From NCBI GenBank assembly GCA_029265075.1, contig JAJUJZ010000004.1, positions 1 to 56,232 of the forward strand: a DNA stretch of 56,232 nucleotides, in the 5' to 3' direction. Position numbers and translations under genes: made by a program. Below the pieces are notes generated by a model. It had not been told where the DNA came from. It made no database searches and was given only the letters and a program-made list of their open reading frames with translations. The DNA comes from Gammaproteobacteria bacterium (lineage in GTDB: Bacteria; Pseudomonadota; Gammaproteobacteria; Pseudomonadales; CAMLJR01). Shown in pieces: positions 43,622 to 51,825 of the stretch. Positions within the stretch are counted from its first letter, which is position 1. Each line of letters starts with the position of its first letter.

Positions 43622-44649
43622 GATTCGCTTCCCTGCTGCTCAGCGAGTGGCGGCACCGCCCCGCTGCCCACTACCGCCGGGTGTCGCAGCCAGCAGAGCG
43701 CGCGCTGTGTGGCTGAGATTTCGACCCGCGGAACGGCTGCCGTGGCACACAGTCGCAGCGCGGCCGGACAGCGATCGTAGAAGGCGCAGCCAGCCGGCGG
43801 CTGCAGCAGATCAGGGGGCGTGCCGGCGATGGCCGACAATGGTCCCGCCCCTTCATGCCGCTCCGGCAGCGACTGCAGCAGGCCGGCGGTGTACGGGTGG
43901 GCGGGCTGCGCGAACAGGGCATCGACCGGCGCCTGTTCCACGATCTGGCCGGCGTACATCACTGCAACCCGCTGCGCGATCTCCGCCACAATGGCGAGAT
44001 CATGTGTGATCAGCAGGATCGCCAGCCCGGTTTCTGTCTGCAGCTCCCGCAACAGCTCGAGCAGGCCGACCTGCACTGAGACGTCAAGTGCGGTGGTGGG
44101 CTCATCGGCAATCAGCAGCTCCGGGCCGCACGCCAGCGCCATGGCGATCATGGCCCGCTGCAGCATGCCGCCGGAGAACTGAAACGGATATTGCTGCGCC
44201 CGCGTGGCCGCATCGGGAATCCGCATGCGGTCGAGCAGCGCCACCGCGCGCCGGTGGGCATGGTCCCAGTCGAGATGGCGATGGTGGACCAGGCTCTCCG
44301 CAATCTGCTCGCCAATGCGCATGGTGGGGTTGAAGGCCGACATCGGGTTCTGGAACACCATGCCAATGCGGCGACCACGCACTTCGCGCCAGCCACTTTC
44401 AGTGAGATTGTCGAGCCGATAACCGCTGAGGCGCACCGCGCCGGCTGCCACGCTGCCGCCCACCGGCAGCAGGCCCATCACCGCCAGCGCCGTCATGCTC
44501 TTGCCGCAGCCCGACTCGCCAACGATCGCCAGCGTCTCGCCCGCCTCGAGCTGCAGATCGATGCCGCGCACCGGCTGCACGATGCCTGCCGCCGTGCGGA
44601 TATGGACATGCAGTGCCTCGATCGACAGCAGCGGTTCGTGCAGCGACAT
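43618..44649 (-). CDS. oppD: oligopeptide ABC transporter ATP-binding protein (OppD type)
   Basis: This is the second ATPase of the peptide importer, 343 residues. It has Walker A GESGCGKS (44-51), Q-loop VFQNPMSAFNPTMRI, signature QFSGGMLQRAMIAMAL, Walker B LLIADEPTTALD and switch His in LITHDLAIVAE. The C-terminal extension keeps the spaced cysteines of OppD/DppD (GCAFYDRCPAALRLCA, then ALCWLRHP), which bind an iron-sulfur cluster in some members. The start at 44649 (MSLHEPLLSIEALHV) overlaps the oppC stop (ATGA). OppF lacks the matching extension, so only one of the pair carries it. Confidence 0.93.
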   Translation of the reverse strand: MSLHEPLLSIEALHVHIRTAAGIVQPVRGIDLQLEAGETLAIVGESGCGKSMTALAVMGLLPVGGSVAAGAVRLSGYRLDNLTESGWREVRGRRIGMVFQNPMSAFNPTMRIGEQIAESLVHHRHLDWDHAHRRAVALLDRMRIPDAATRAQQYPFQFSGGMLQRAMIAMALACGPELLIADEPTTALDVSVQVGLLELLRELQTETGLAILLITHDLAIVAEIAQRVAVMYAGQIVEQAPVDALFAQPAHPYTAGLLQSLPERHEGAGPLSAIAGTPPDLLQPPAGCAFYDRCPAALRLCATAAVPRVEISATQRALCWLRHPAVVGSGAVPPLAEQQGSES

Positions 44650-46070
44650 CAGTCGCGCTCCTTCATATCCAGCGCATCGCGCAACGCGTCGCCCAGCACG
44701 TTGAACGCCAGTACGGTGACACTGATACAGGCGGCCGGCCACAGCAGCTCGGACGGATGCGAGAACAGCACGCGGATGCCATCGTTGCTCATCGAGCCCC
44801 AGGAGGGCGTCGGCGGCGTCACGCCCATGCCGATGAACGAGAGAAATGCTTCAGTAAAGATCACCGAGGGAATCGCAAAGGTCATCGCCACCAGCACCAC
44901 CGCCAGCACATTGGGCAGCATGTGTCGCGTGATGATGTAGAAATTGCCGGCGCCTGCCAGGCGCGCCGCCGCCACGTAAGGTTCCTCTCGCAACTGCAGC
45001 ACCTGACCTCGCACCAGGCGCGCCGACGCTGGCCAGCTCAGTAACACCAGCGCCACCACCATCGGCAGGATGCCGCTCTCGCCCGGACCGATTCCAAAGC
45101 CGATACGCAGCAGGATGATGAAGAGCAGCGACGGTAAGGCAACGACGAAATCAGCAAAGCGCATCATCCAGTCGTCCACGCGTCCGCCGATAAAGCCGGC
45201 GGTCGCGCCGTAGAGCGTGCCCAGCGTCACGAACAACAGCGGCGCCGTGATGCCGATAAACAGTGAAGTGCGAGCGCCGTGCAACAGCCGCGACAGCAGA
45301 TCGCGCCCCAGATAGTCGGTTCCCAGCGGGTGCGCCGGGAGCTCCACCGTACGATCAACCCACTGCGCCGGATCGGCGTCAGCGGGAACAAAGTCCTGCA
45401 ACTGAGCCTCCAGCCAGCCGATCGCCTGCACCGGCCGCACCTGCAACGTGGCGACCTCGGCCGCCTCGTCGACGCCGTCGCTGGCCACCACCGAATAGTA
45501 GTAACGGCGCGTTGAGAGCTGCAGGCGATCCTCGTACCACGGCTGTCTGGCGTCGACGATCCCCAGCGGCAGGCCGAGGTCGGAACGGCTGCGCGGGGCG
45601 CGGGTATGGCGATAGATGTGGTAGCTGGCGGCACCGGCCACCGGTTGCCAGCGCAGTCGCACCCACTCCGTATTGGCCGCCACCGCCTTCAGACCCACTG
45701 GTGCCGACAGCATGGCTGCGGACAGCGACTCTCCGGCTACCGTGGCGAGCTGCTCACTCTGCGGCGGCCACATGCCGGCATCGGACAGGCCGTCAGCCAC
45801 AAGCAGCGCGGTCTGGGCCGGCAGCGGTCCACGCGAGCTGAGTCCCAGCAGCTGGCGGGCCGGATCCTCCGGCCACAGCCAGGGGCCGGTCAGCGTCGCG
45901 ATCACCAGCAGCACCACCACCGCACCAGCAACCACTGCGCGCGCATCGCGGGCCAGCCGACGGCCCACTTGCTGCCAGTAGGAGCGCGGTGGCCGTGCGC
46001 TCACCTCCAGCAGCGCACCGCGTTCGGCTGGCTCCAGCAGCGCCGGGGCGATCGAAGGCAGCGACTTCAT
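44649..46070 (-). CDS. oppC: oligopeptide ABC transporter permease (OppC type) with fibronectin-III-like insertion
   Basis: This is the second permease of the importer, 473 residues against about 300 for ordinary OppC. TM1 is at about 44-62. The usual start of the transport core, HPLGTDYLGRDLLSRLLHGA, comes only at about 247, so the periplasmic loop after TM1 carries some 175 extra residues. Within it, residues about 122-213 look like one fibronectin type III domain: APVGLKAVAA, VRLRWQPVAGAASYHIYR, YYYSVVASDG and TLQVRP. The core then has five helices and the EAA loop (EEPYVAAARLAGAGNFYIIT). The start at 46070 (MKSLPSIAPALL) overlaps the oppB stop TAA; the longer open frame only shadows oppB. 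The domain may contact the peptide-binding protein or cell wall; that is inference. Confidence 0.92.
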   Translation of the reverse strand: MKSLPSIAPALLEPAERGALLEVSARPPRSYWQQVGRRLARDARAVVAGAVVVLLVIATLTGPWLWPEDPARQLLGLSSRGPLPAQTALLVADGLSDAGMWPPQSEQLATVAGESLSAAMLSAPVGLKAVAANTEWVRLRWQPVAGAASYHIYRHTRAPRSRSDLGLPLGIVDARQPWYEDRLQLSTRRYYYSVVASDGVDEAAEVATLQVRPVQAIGWLEAQLQDFVPADADPAQWVDRTVELPAHPLGTDYLGRDLLSRLLHGARTSLFIGITAPLLFVTLGTLYGATAGFIGGRVDDWMMRFADFVVALPSLLFIILLRIGFGIGPGESGILPMVVALVLLSWPASARLVRGQVLQLREEPYVAAARLAGAGNFYIITRHMLPNVLAVVLVAMTFAIPSVIFTEAFLSFIGMGVTPPTPSWGSMSNDGIRVLFSHPSELLWPAACISVTVLAFNVLGDALRDALDMKERD

Positions 46071-47005
46071 TATTTGCCCACCCGTATGCGCGGATCGATC
46101 AGCCCGTAGAGGATGTCGACCAGCATTACCATCAGCACCAGAAAAGCACCGTAAAACACCGTGGTGCCCATGATCACGGTGTAGTCGAGCTGCTGCACCG
46201 CCTGCACGAAGTATCGGCCGAGACCAGGAATGGAAAAAATCAACTCCACCACGAAGCCACCGGTCGTCACCGCAGCGATTGCCGGCCCCAGCACCGTCAC
46301 CACCGGCAGCAGCGCGTTGCGCATGTGGTGGAAGACAAAGATGCGCAGCGATCCCAGCCCTTTGGCACGCGCGGTGCGCAGATAATCGGCCTGCGCCACT
46401 TCCAGCATTGAGGAACGCATCAGCCGCGTCATGTAGGCCATGGTGCCGAGCCCCAGCACCACCGCCGGCACGATCAGATGGCGCCAGCTGCCCCAGCCGG
46501 CCACCGGCAGCACTGTGAAGCCGGCTGCCTTGTTCAGAGAAAGAATGCCCCACTGCGCCAGCGCTGCCAGCACGAAGCTGGGCACGGAGATCGCGAAAAT
46601 GACGCTCAGCATGATGGTGCGGTCTGGCCAGCGATCCCGGAACTGGGCCGACAGTGCCCCGAACAGCAGTGCGCCCAGCGTAGCAATCACCAGCGCCACC
46701 ACCCCGAGCAGCGCGGAGACAGGGAAATGCTCGCGGATGATGTCGTTGACGCGCCGGTTCTGCTGGGTGAACGAGATGCCGAAATCGCCCGTCGCCATGT
46801 TCCGCAGAAAGATGCCGTACTGCGTCAGCACCGGCTGGTCGAGGCCGTAGCGCGCCTCGAGGTGGCGCCGGATTTCCGGGTTCACAGCCTTCTCATTGCT
46901 TAGCGGATCGCCGGGCACCGCGTGCATCACGAAGAATGTGGCGGTGGCGATGAACCAGATGGTAATCAGGCTCGACAGCAGCCGTCGCAACAGGAAGCCG
47001 GTCAA
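46070..47005 (-). CDS. oppB: oligopeptide ABC transporter permease (OppB type)
   Basis: This is the first permease of the peptide importer, 311 residues with six membrane helices. Family blocks are RLLSSLITIWFIATATFFVM, HAVPGDPLSNEK, MATGDFGISF and the EAA cytoplasmic loop QADYLRTARAKGLGSLRIFV, with IFSIPGLGRYFVQAV near the end. The start is TTG at 47005, directly after the oppA stop TAG. It is well supported because GGGGAGG lies eight bases before it inside the oppA 3' end, and no ATG or GTG fits the family start. The stop TAA overlaps the oppC ATG by one base. Confidence 0.93.
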   Translation of the reverse strand: MTGFLLRRLLSSLITIWFIATATFFVMHAVPGDPLSNEKAVNPEIRRHLEARYGLDQPVLTQYGIFLRNMATGDFGISFTQQNRRVNDIIREHFPVSALLGVVALVIATLGALLFGALSAQFRDRWPDRTIMLSVIFAISVPSFVLAALAQWGILSLNKAAGFTVLPVAGWGSWRHLIVPAVVLGLGTMAYMTRLMRSSMLEVAQADYLRTARAKGLGSLRIFVFHHMRNALLPVVTVLGPAIAAVTTGGFVVELIFSIPGLGRYFVQAVQQLDYTVIMGTTVFYGAFLVLMVMLVDILYGLIDPRIRVGK

Positions 47006-48622
47006 CTACTCGTCCTCCCCGGCCACATATGCATAGCGGAGATTGGGATCGCCGCCGAAAATAGCGCGCACCACGCCGCGCAGTTGCGGATGCTGCAGAT
47101 AGACATTGCCACTCTCGTACAGCGGCAGCACCGGCACATCCTCCATCAGCAGTCGCTGCATCTCCGCGAACGCCCGCATCCGCTGTTCCGGGTCCGGACT
47201 AGTGGCAGCGATCTCGACCCAGCGGTCATACTCCGGATTGCGGTAACGGCCGCGATTGTTTTCGTTCCAGCTGGCAAACAGATCGCCGAAGGTCATCGGA
47301 TCGTCGTAGTCTGGCCCCCAGCCAGCGGCGACGATATCGAAATCGCCACGGCTCATCTTGTCGAGCCGCTGCTTGGCGGTCTGCCGGTCCAGACGGACAT
47401 CCAGTCCCAGCCCGCGCGCGAACAGCTGCTGGAAATACTCCGCCTCCTTGTTGGCCCGCGGACCGTCGCCCACCAGCATCACCAGTGGTGGAATCCGCTC
47501 CAGCCCCAGCTCCTGTCGGGCAAGTTCCAGATAGTGGCGCGCCAGGCCCAGCCCTCGCTCCGGCCGGGGTGCGGGATATTCCGTGCGGAACGGCAGCTCC
47601 ACACCCTTCACCGTGGTCGGGAAAATCGAATCCGAAGGCAGATTACCCGGCAACCCCACCACCTTGTTCACCAGCACAGCTGGATCGAGGATCGCCTGGA
47701 TCGCCTTGCGCAGGTTGCGATTGGTGGTAATCCGACCTTCGCGCAGATTGAACTGCAGATAATAGATTGAGCCGGTCAGAAACAGCTTGGGGGTGAACCC
47801 GAGCCGCACGGCATCCCGCAGGGTTTCGGTTTCCAGCGGCGCCAGCGCAATGGACCCCGCCTGGTAGAGGTTGAAGATCGCGGTGGTGTCGGTGGTGATA
47901 TAGGGAATATCGATTTCGTACAGGCCGACATGATCGCGCCCCCAGTAGTGTCCGTTGCGACGCAGGCGCAGGTGCGCACCGTGTACCCAGCGCTGCAGCA
48001 CAAAGGGGCCGTTATAAAGCAGGTCGTCAGCATCAGCGGCGTAACGCTCGCCCCGGCTCTCGTAGAAATCCTGCCGGATGGGGTAGTAGGTAAAGAATGC
48101 GGTCAGTCCCAGAAAATAGGGTGTTGGCCGCTCAAACGTCACCTCCAGCCGGAAGTCGCCCCGGGCTTCCACTCCCAGCGCCGTCACCGGCAGCTCGCCG
48201 CGGTTGATGCGCTCGGCGTTCCGGACCGGATAGAGCGCCGAGGCGTACTGACTCGCTGTTTTCGGATCGACCGCGGTCCGCCAGGCAAACACGAAATCGT
48301 GAGCCGTGACCGGCTTGCCGTCGCTCCAGCGCGCGTTGCGACGCAGCCAGAAAGTAGCGCCGTCCTGACGCAGCTCCCAGCGCTCGGCGACACCCGGCGA
48401 CAGCTCATTACTGGCGTCATAGGTCAGCAGCCCTTCCATCACATGCGACAGGACAAAACTGCTGATCTGGTCGGTAGTGACCGTGCTATTGAGGTTAGGC
48501 GGCTCGGAACTGAGCGTCAGACGAATGCGCTGCCGCTCGTGGTCAACAGCGCCGTCTGCCAGCACGGCCAGCGGCAACAGCAGCAATGACAAGCGAAACA
48601 ATGCGGCAAGCAAATCGGACAT
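47006..48622 (-). CDS. oppA: oligopeptide-binding periplasmic protein (SBP family 5)
   Basis: This binds peptides in the periplasm and delivers them to OppBC. The 538-residue product has a signal peptide (LLAALFRLSLLLLPLAVLAD, cleavage near 21) with no lipobox. Family 5 blocks are PPNLNSTVTTDQISSFVLSH, LSPGVAERWELRQDGATFWL followed by RRNARWSDGKPVTAHDFVFA, NGPFVLQRWVHGAHLRLRRN, LQFNLREGRITTNRNLRKAI and DFDIVAAGWGPDYDDPMTFG. These resemble E. coli OppA/MppA more than DppA. The start at 48622 is preferred to the longer frame because the signal peptide follows directly. It is the first gene of the oppABCDF operon; a promoter was not resolved in the 155 bases before it. Confidence 0.93.
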   Translation of the reverse strand: MSDLLAALFRLSLLLLPLAVLADGAVDHERQRIRLTLSSEPPNLNSTVTTDQISSFVLSHVMEGLLTYDASNELSPGVAERWELRQDGATFWLRRNARWSDGKPVTAHDFVFAWRTAVDPKTASQYASALYPVRNAERINRGELPVTALGVEARGDFRLEVTFERPTPYFLGLTAFFTYYPIRQDFYESRGERYAADADDLLYNGPFVLQRWVHGAHLRLRRNGHYWGRDHVGLYEIDIPYITTDTTAIFNLYQAGSIALAPLETETLRDAVRLGFTPKLFLTGSIYYLQFNLREGRITTNRNLRKAIQAILDPAVLVNKVVGLPGNLPSDSIFPTTVKGVELPFRTEYPAPRPERGLGLARHYLELARQELGLERIPPLVMLVGDGPRANKEAEYFQQLFARGLGLDVRLDRQTAKQRLDKMSRGDFDIVAAGWGPDYDDPMTFGDLFASWNENNRGRYRNPEYDRWVEIAATSPDPEQRMRAFAEMQRLLMEDVPVLPLYESGNVYLQHPQLRGVVRAIFGGDPNLRYAYVAGEDE

Positions 48623-48697
48623 GGGTTCTGCCAGATAAACGTCGGCGCATGCTAGCACAGCACATCCGGAGCTCAATAAGTCCGTGCTGACAGCCCC

Positions 48698-48721
48698 GCA
48701 GGAATCTGGCCTGCAGGCGAA
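48698..48721. repeat. half REP-like element upstream of oppA/mnmC
   Basis: GCAGGAATCTGGCCTGC followed by AGGCGAA resembles the right arm of copy A (AGGAGCCTGCCTGCAGGCGA). It lies in the divergent interval between oppA and mnmC. Only one arm is seen. Confidence 0.4.
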
Positions 48722-48777
48722 TCAGCGGCGAGCCGGTAGAATGCCGCTTTCTCAGCTGAACGAGTCACACCCTGCAG

Positions 48778-50820
48778 ATGTCGAGCGACACCAACCCCTA
48801 TGCCCTGCCCCGCCCCCAGCTGACCTGGGAGGCCGATGGTGCGCCGCGCTCGGAAGCATTCGGCGATATCTACTTTTCCCGCGCTGGCGGCGCCGACGAA
48901 ACCGATTACGTGTTCCTGCAGCAGAACCGGCTGCGCGAGCGCTGGCAGGCACTGGACCCGAGCGACGCCGGCACTTTCACCATCACTGAAACGGGCTTCG
49001 GCACTGGTCTCAATTTTCTCGCTGCCGCTGCCCTCTGGCTGACGACCGCTCCCCCCGGCTGGCGCCTGCACTTCGTGTCGGTCGAACAGTTTCCGCTGAA
49101 TCGCGCTGAGCTGACGCAGGCACTGACGGCCTGGCCGCAATACCGCGAGCTGGCTGCAGAACTGGTGGCGGTCTATCCGCCATTGCTGGCCGGCTTCCAC
49201 CGGCGCGTCCTGGCTGATGGCCGCATCCACCTGCAGCTGCTGTTCGGCGATGCCAACGACTGTCTGCCGCAGCTGCTCGACGGGCTGGCTGACCTCGACA
49301 GTGGCTGGGCCGCCGATGCCTGGTTTCTCGACGGTTTTGCCCCGGCGCGTAACCCGACGCTCTGGAGCTCGCAGGTACTGGCGTGTGTCGGCCGGCTCAG
49401 CGCGGCCGGCACCACGGTAGCGACCTTTACCGCCGCAGGCAATGTACGGCGCGGCTTGCAACAGGCCGGCTTCGTCGTCCAGAAAGTACCGGGCTACGCC
49501 GGCAAACGGGAAATGGTGCGCGGCGTACACAGCGGCGAACCCCCAGCGCTGCCAGCCGACCTGCCGGCGCCCCGGCCGCTCGACTACTGGGCCTGGCCGC
49601 CAGCCGCACGGGCGCGGCAGCCGGTGATCGTGATCGGCGGCGGTCTGGCCGGCACCAGCACCGCGCGCGCCCTGGCCGAGCGCGGCTTCGCTGTCACTCT
49701 GCTCGACGCAGCGCCAACGCTGGCCGCTGGCGCCTCGGGCAACCCGCGCGGCGTGGTTTACACGAAGTTGTCACATCAGGCGGGCACCGTCGCCCGTTTT
49801 GCACTTACCAGCTGGCTGCATGCGCTGGCGCACTATCGTCGCGGCTTTGCGCACGACTGGTGGCCAGCAGCCAGCGGCGACTTCTGTGGCGTCCTGCAGC
49901 TGACTGACGCCGCAACCCGCGACCGGTTGCAGGCAGTATTCCACGATCAGCCGTGGGTGGAATTTCCCGATCCTGCGGCGACGTCTGCCCGCGCTGGCGT
50001 TGCTACAGACCAGCCGGCGCTGTTCTTCCCCGAAGCGGGCTGGCTGGCGCCGGCCGCGATCTGTGCCGGTTATGTCGATCACCCGCTGATCACGGTGCAC
50101 TGCAATACGCCCGCACAGACGCTGCAACAACAGGGGTCGGGCTGGCGGGTAACGACGCCGGCCGGCACATTCGAAGCCGGCATTGTGGTGATCGCTACTG
50201 CCCATGCGTCGCTCCGACTGGCGCCCTGCGACGCACTGCCGCTGAAATCGATTCGTGGGCAGATCACGCTGCTGCCGCCCGCCGCGCTCCGCGCCACGCC
50301 GCGCACCGTTATCTGCCACGACGGCTATCTGGCACCGCTTGCCGACGGAGGCGTTTGCATCGGTGCCACCTTCGATCTGCGCGATGACGACCCGCAGCCC
50401 CGTGCGGCCAGCGATGCTGCCAACATCGCGGCACTCAACCGCGCGCTGCCGGACCTGCTGACAGAGGAGACCGCTGCAGCAGGGTCTGCAGCCGTCACCA
50501 CCGCGTCCCGGGTGGGCTTCCGCTGCACCACGCCCGATTACCTGCCGCTGGTCGGTGCCATGCCCGACATTGCACAGATGCAGGCACAGTTCACTGCACT
50601 CCGCGGCCAGCAACCAGCGGCAGACGCAGCTGGCGCCTGGTTGCCTGGTCTGTATGTCAACGTCGGCCACGGCTCCAAAGGGCTCAGCTCAACGCCACTC
50701 TGCGCCGAGCTGCTGGCCGCAATCATCAGTGGTGAGGTGCGACCGCTGCCCACCGACCTGATGCAGGCGCTCAGCCCCGCGCGCTTTGCACTTCGCGACC
50801 TGATTCGTGGGCGGCGCTGA
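48778..50820 (+). CDS. mnmC: bifunctional tRNA mnm5s2U biosynthesis protein MnmC
   Basis: MnmC finishes the wobble-uridine modification mnm5s2U34. The FAD domain removes carboxymethyl from cmnm5s2U and the methyltransferase domain adds a methyl from S-adenosylmethionine. The 680-residue protein keeps both. The N-terminal methyltransferase (about 1-250) has TITETGFGTGLNFLAAAALW at 68-87 and AWFLDGFAPARNPTLW at 181-196. The C-terminal oxidoreductase (about 280-680) has the dinucleotide loop VIVIGGGLAGTSTARALAER at 283-302, RGQITLLPP and GLYVNVGHGSKGLSSTPLCA. ATG 48778 lacks a strong Shine-Dalgarno. It is divergent from oppA, and the cyclotransferase gene begins one base after its stop. Confidence 0.95.
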   Translation: MSSDTNPYALPRPQLTWEADGAPRSEAFGDIYFSRAGGADETDYVFLQQNRLRERWQALDPSDAGTFTITETGFGTGLNFLAAAALWLTTAPPGWRLHFVSVEQFPLNRAELTQALTAWPQYRELAAELVAVYPPLLAGFHRRVLADGRIHLQLLFGDANDCLPQLLDGLADLDSGWAADAWFLDGFAPARNPTLWSSQVLACVGRLSAAGTTVATFTAAGNVRRGLQQAGFVVQKVPGYAGKREMVRGVHSGEPPALPADLPAPRPLDYWAWPPAARARQPVIVIGGGLAGTSTARALAERGFAVTLLDAAPTLAAGASGNPRGVVYTKLSHQAGTVARFALTSWLHALAHYRRGFAHDWWPAASGDFCGVLQLTDAATRDRLQAVFHDQPWVEFPDPAATSARAGVATDQPALFFPEAGWLAPAAICAGYVDHPLITVHCNTPAQTLQQQGSGWRVTTPAGTFEAGIVVIATAHASLRLAPCDALPLKSIRGQITLLPPAALRATPRTVICHDGYLAPLADGGVCIGATFDLRDDDPQPRAASDAANIAALNRALPDLLTEETAAAGSAAVTTASRVGFRCTTPDYLPLVGAMPDIAQMQAQFTALRGQQPAADAAGAWLPGLYVNVGHGSKGLSSTPLCAELLAAIISGEVRPLPTDLMQALSPARFALRDLIRGRR

Positions 50821-50821
50821 T

Positions 50822-51640
50822 ATGGTGGACAGGAACTGGCGGGCGCTGCCGGTGCTCACGTTCTGCCTGGCTCTGCTTTTCTGGCTGGCGATACCGGCTC
50901 GTGCCAGCACCGCCACCCTGGTGGAGTGGGAGCTGGTGAAACGCTGGCCGCACCGCAGCGGCGCCTTTACGCAGGGGCTGCTCTGGGATGGCGATACGCT
51001 ACTGGAAAGCAGTGGTCTCTACGGCCGCTCCTGGCTGGGACGCTGGCGCCCCGACGATACCGCTCCGCCACAGCGGGTGCGTCTGTCACGCCGCTATTTC
51101 GCGGAAGGGCTGACGCGTCTCGACGACCATCTCTATCTCCTCACCTGGCGCGAAGGTCGGGCGCTGGTGTTCGACGCCCAGACGCTGGAACAGATCGACA
51201 GTCACCGCTACCGGGGCGAAGGCTGGGGCCTTACGGACGATGGCGAACGGCTGATCATGAGCGATGGCAGTGCCACGCTGCGTTTTGTCGACCCCGAAAA
51301 TTTCTCCGAGCTGGCCCGGCTGCAGATCACCGACGGCGGCAACCCGGTCACCCAGCTCAACGAACTCGAATGGATTCCGGCCGCTGCGCCGCTGGCGCCG
51401 GGCGCACCGCGCATTCTGGCCAATCGCTGGCAGACCGAAGAAATCGTCGTGATCGACCCCGCGAGCGGTAACGTCACTGGCCGCCTCGATCTGCGCGACC
51501 TCTACCCCGTCAGGGAGCGCCGACCAGGTGACGATGTGCTCAACGGTATCGCCTACGATCCCCGCGATGCCACCCTGTGGGTCACCGGCAAGCACTGGCC
51601 GTGGCTCTACCAGCTGCGATTGCCTGCGCCGCTGCCATGA
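50822..51640 (+). CDS. glutaminyl-peptide cyclotransferase (plant/bacterial beta-propeller type)
   Basis: This enzyme converts N-terminal glutamine of secreted peptides to pyroglutamate with release of ammonia. The 272-residue product has a signal peptide (LTFCLALLFWLAIPARAS, cleavage near 31). The mature part shows the five-bladed propeller pattern of the family: HRSGAFTQGLLWDGDTLLES, YFAEGLTRLDDHLYLLTWRE, GEGWGLTDDGERLIMSDGSA, QLNELEWI and LNGIAYDPRDATLWVTGKHW. All match the recurrent blocks AFTQGL, EGWGLT, NELE and NGIA. The start at 50822 (MVDRNWRALP) is used rather than GTG 50807 inside mnmC. It is probably co-transcribed with mnmC. The physiological substrate in the periplasm is unknown. 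Confidence 0.9.
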   Translation: MVDRNWRALPVLTFCLALLFWLAIPARASTATLVEWELVKRWPHRSGAFTQGLLWDGDTLLESSGLYGRSWLGRWRPDDTAPPQRVRLSRRYFAEGLTRLDDHLYLLTWREGRALVFDAQTLEQIDSHRYRGEGWGLTDDGERLIMSDGSATLRFVDPENFSELARLQITDGGNPVTQLNELEWIPAAAPLAPGAPRILANRWQTEEIVVIDPASGNVTGRLDLRDLYPVRERRPGDDVLNGIAYDPRDATLWVTGKHWPWLYQLRLPAPLP

Positions 51641-51825
51641 GCGCCGGGTCATGAACCTCCGCCCTGACGGCAGCAGCGCAACCTCCCCCGCTGCCCACGG
51701 TCTACCCCACTCCGGCCGACATTACCCCCGCCGTGCTGTCGGCGTTACAATCGGGTCAGATTTGGCGTCCGGCTGCGCTGCGAGCCAGCACGACGCTTCC
51801 AGTTTCAAACGCATGAGGGAAACAC

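Noticed and set aside
46071-46553. N-terminal extension of oppC by 161 codons
   Set aside because: This part is the alternative-frame shadow of oppB. The real OppC N-terminus is at 46070, where stop and start overlap as elsewhere in the operon.
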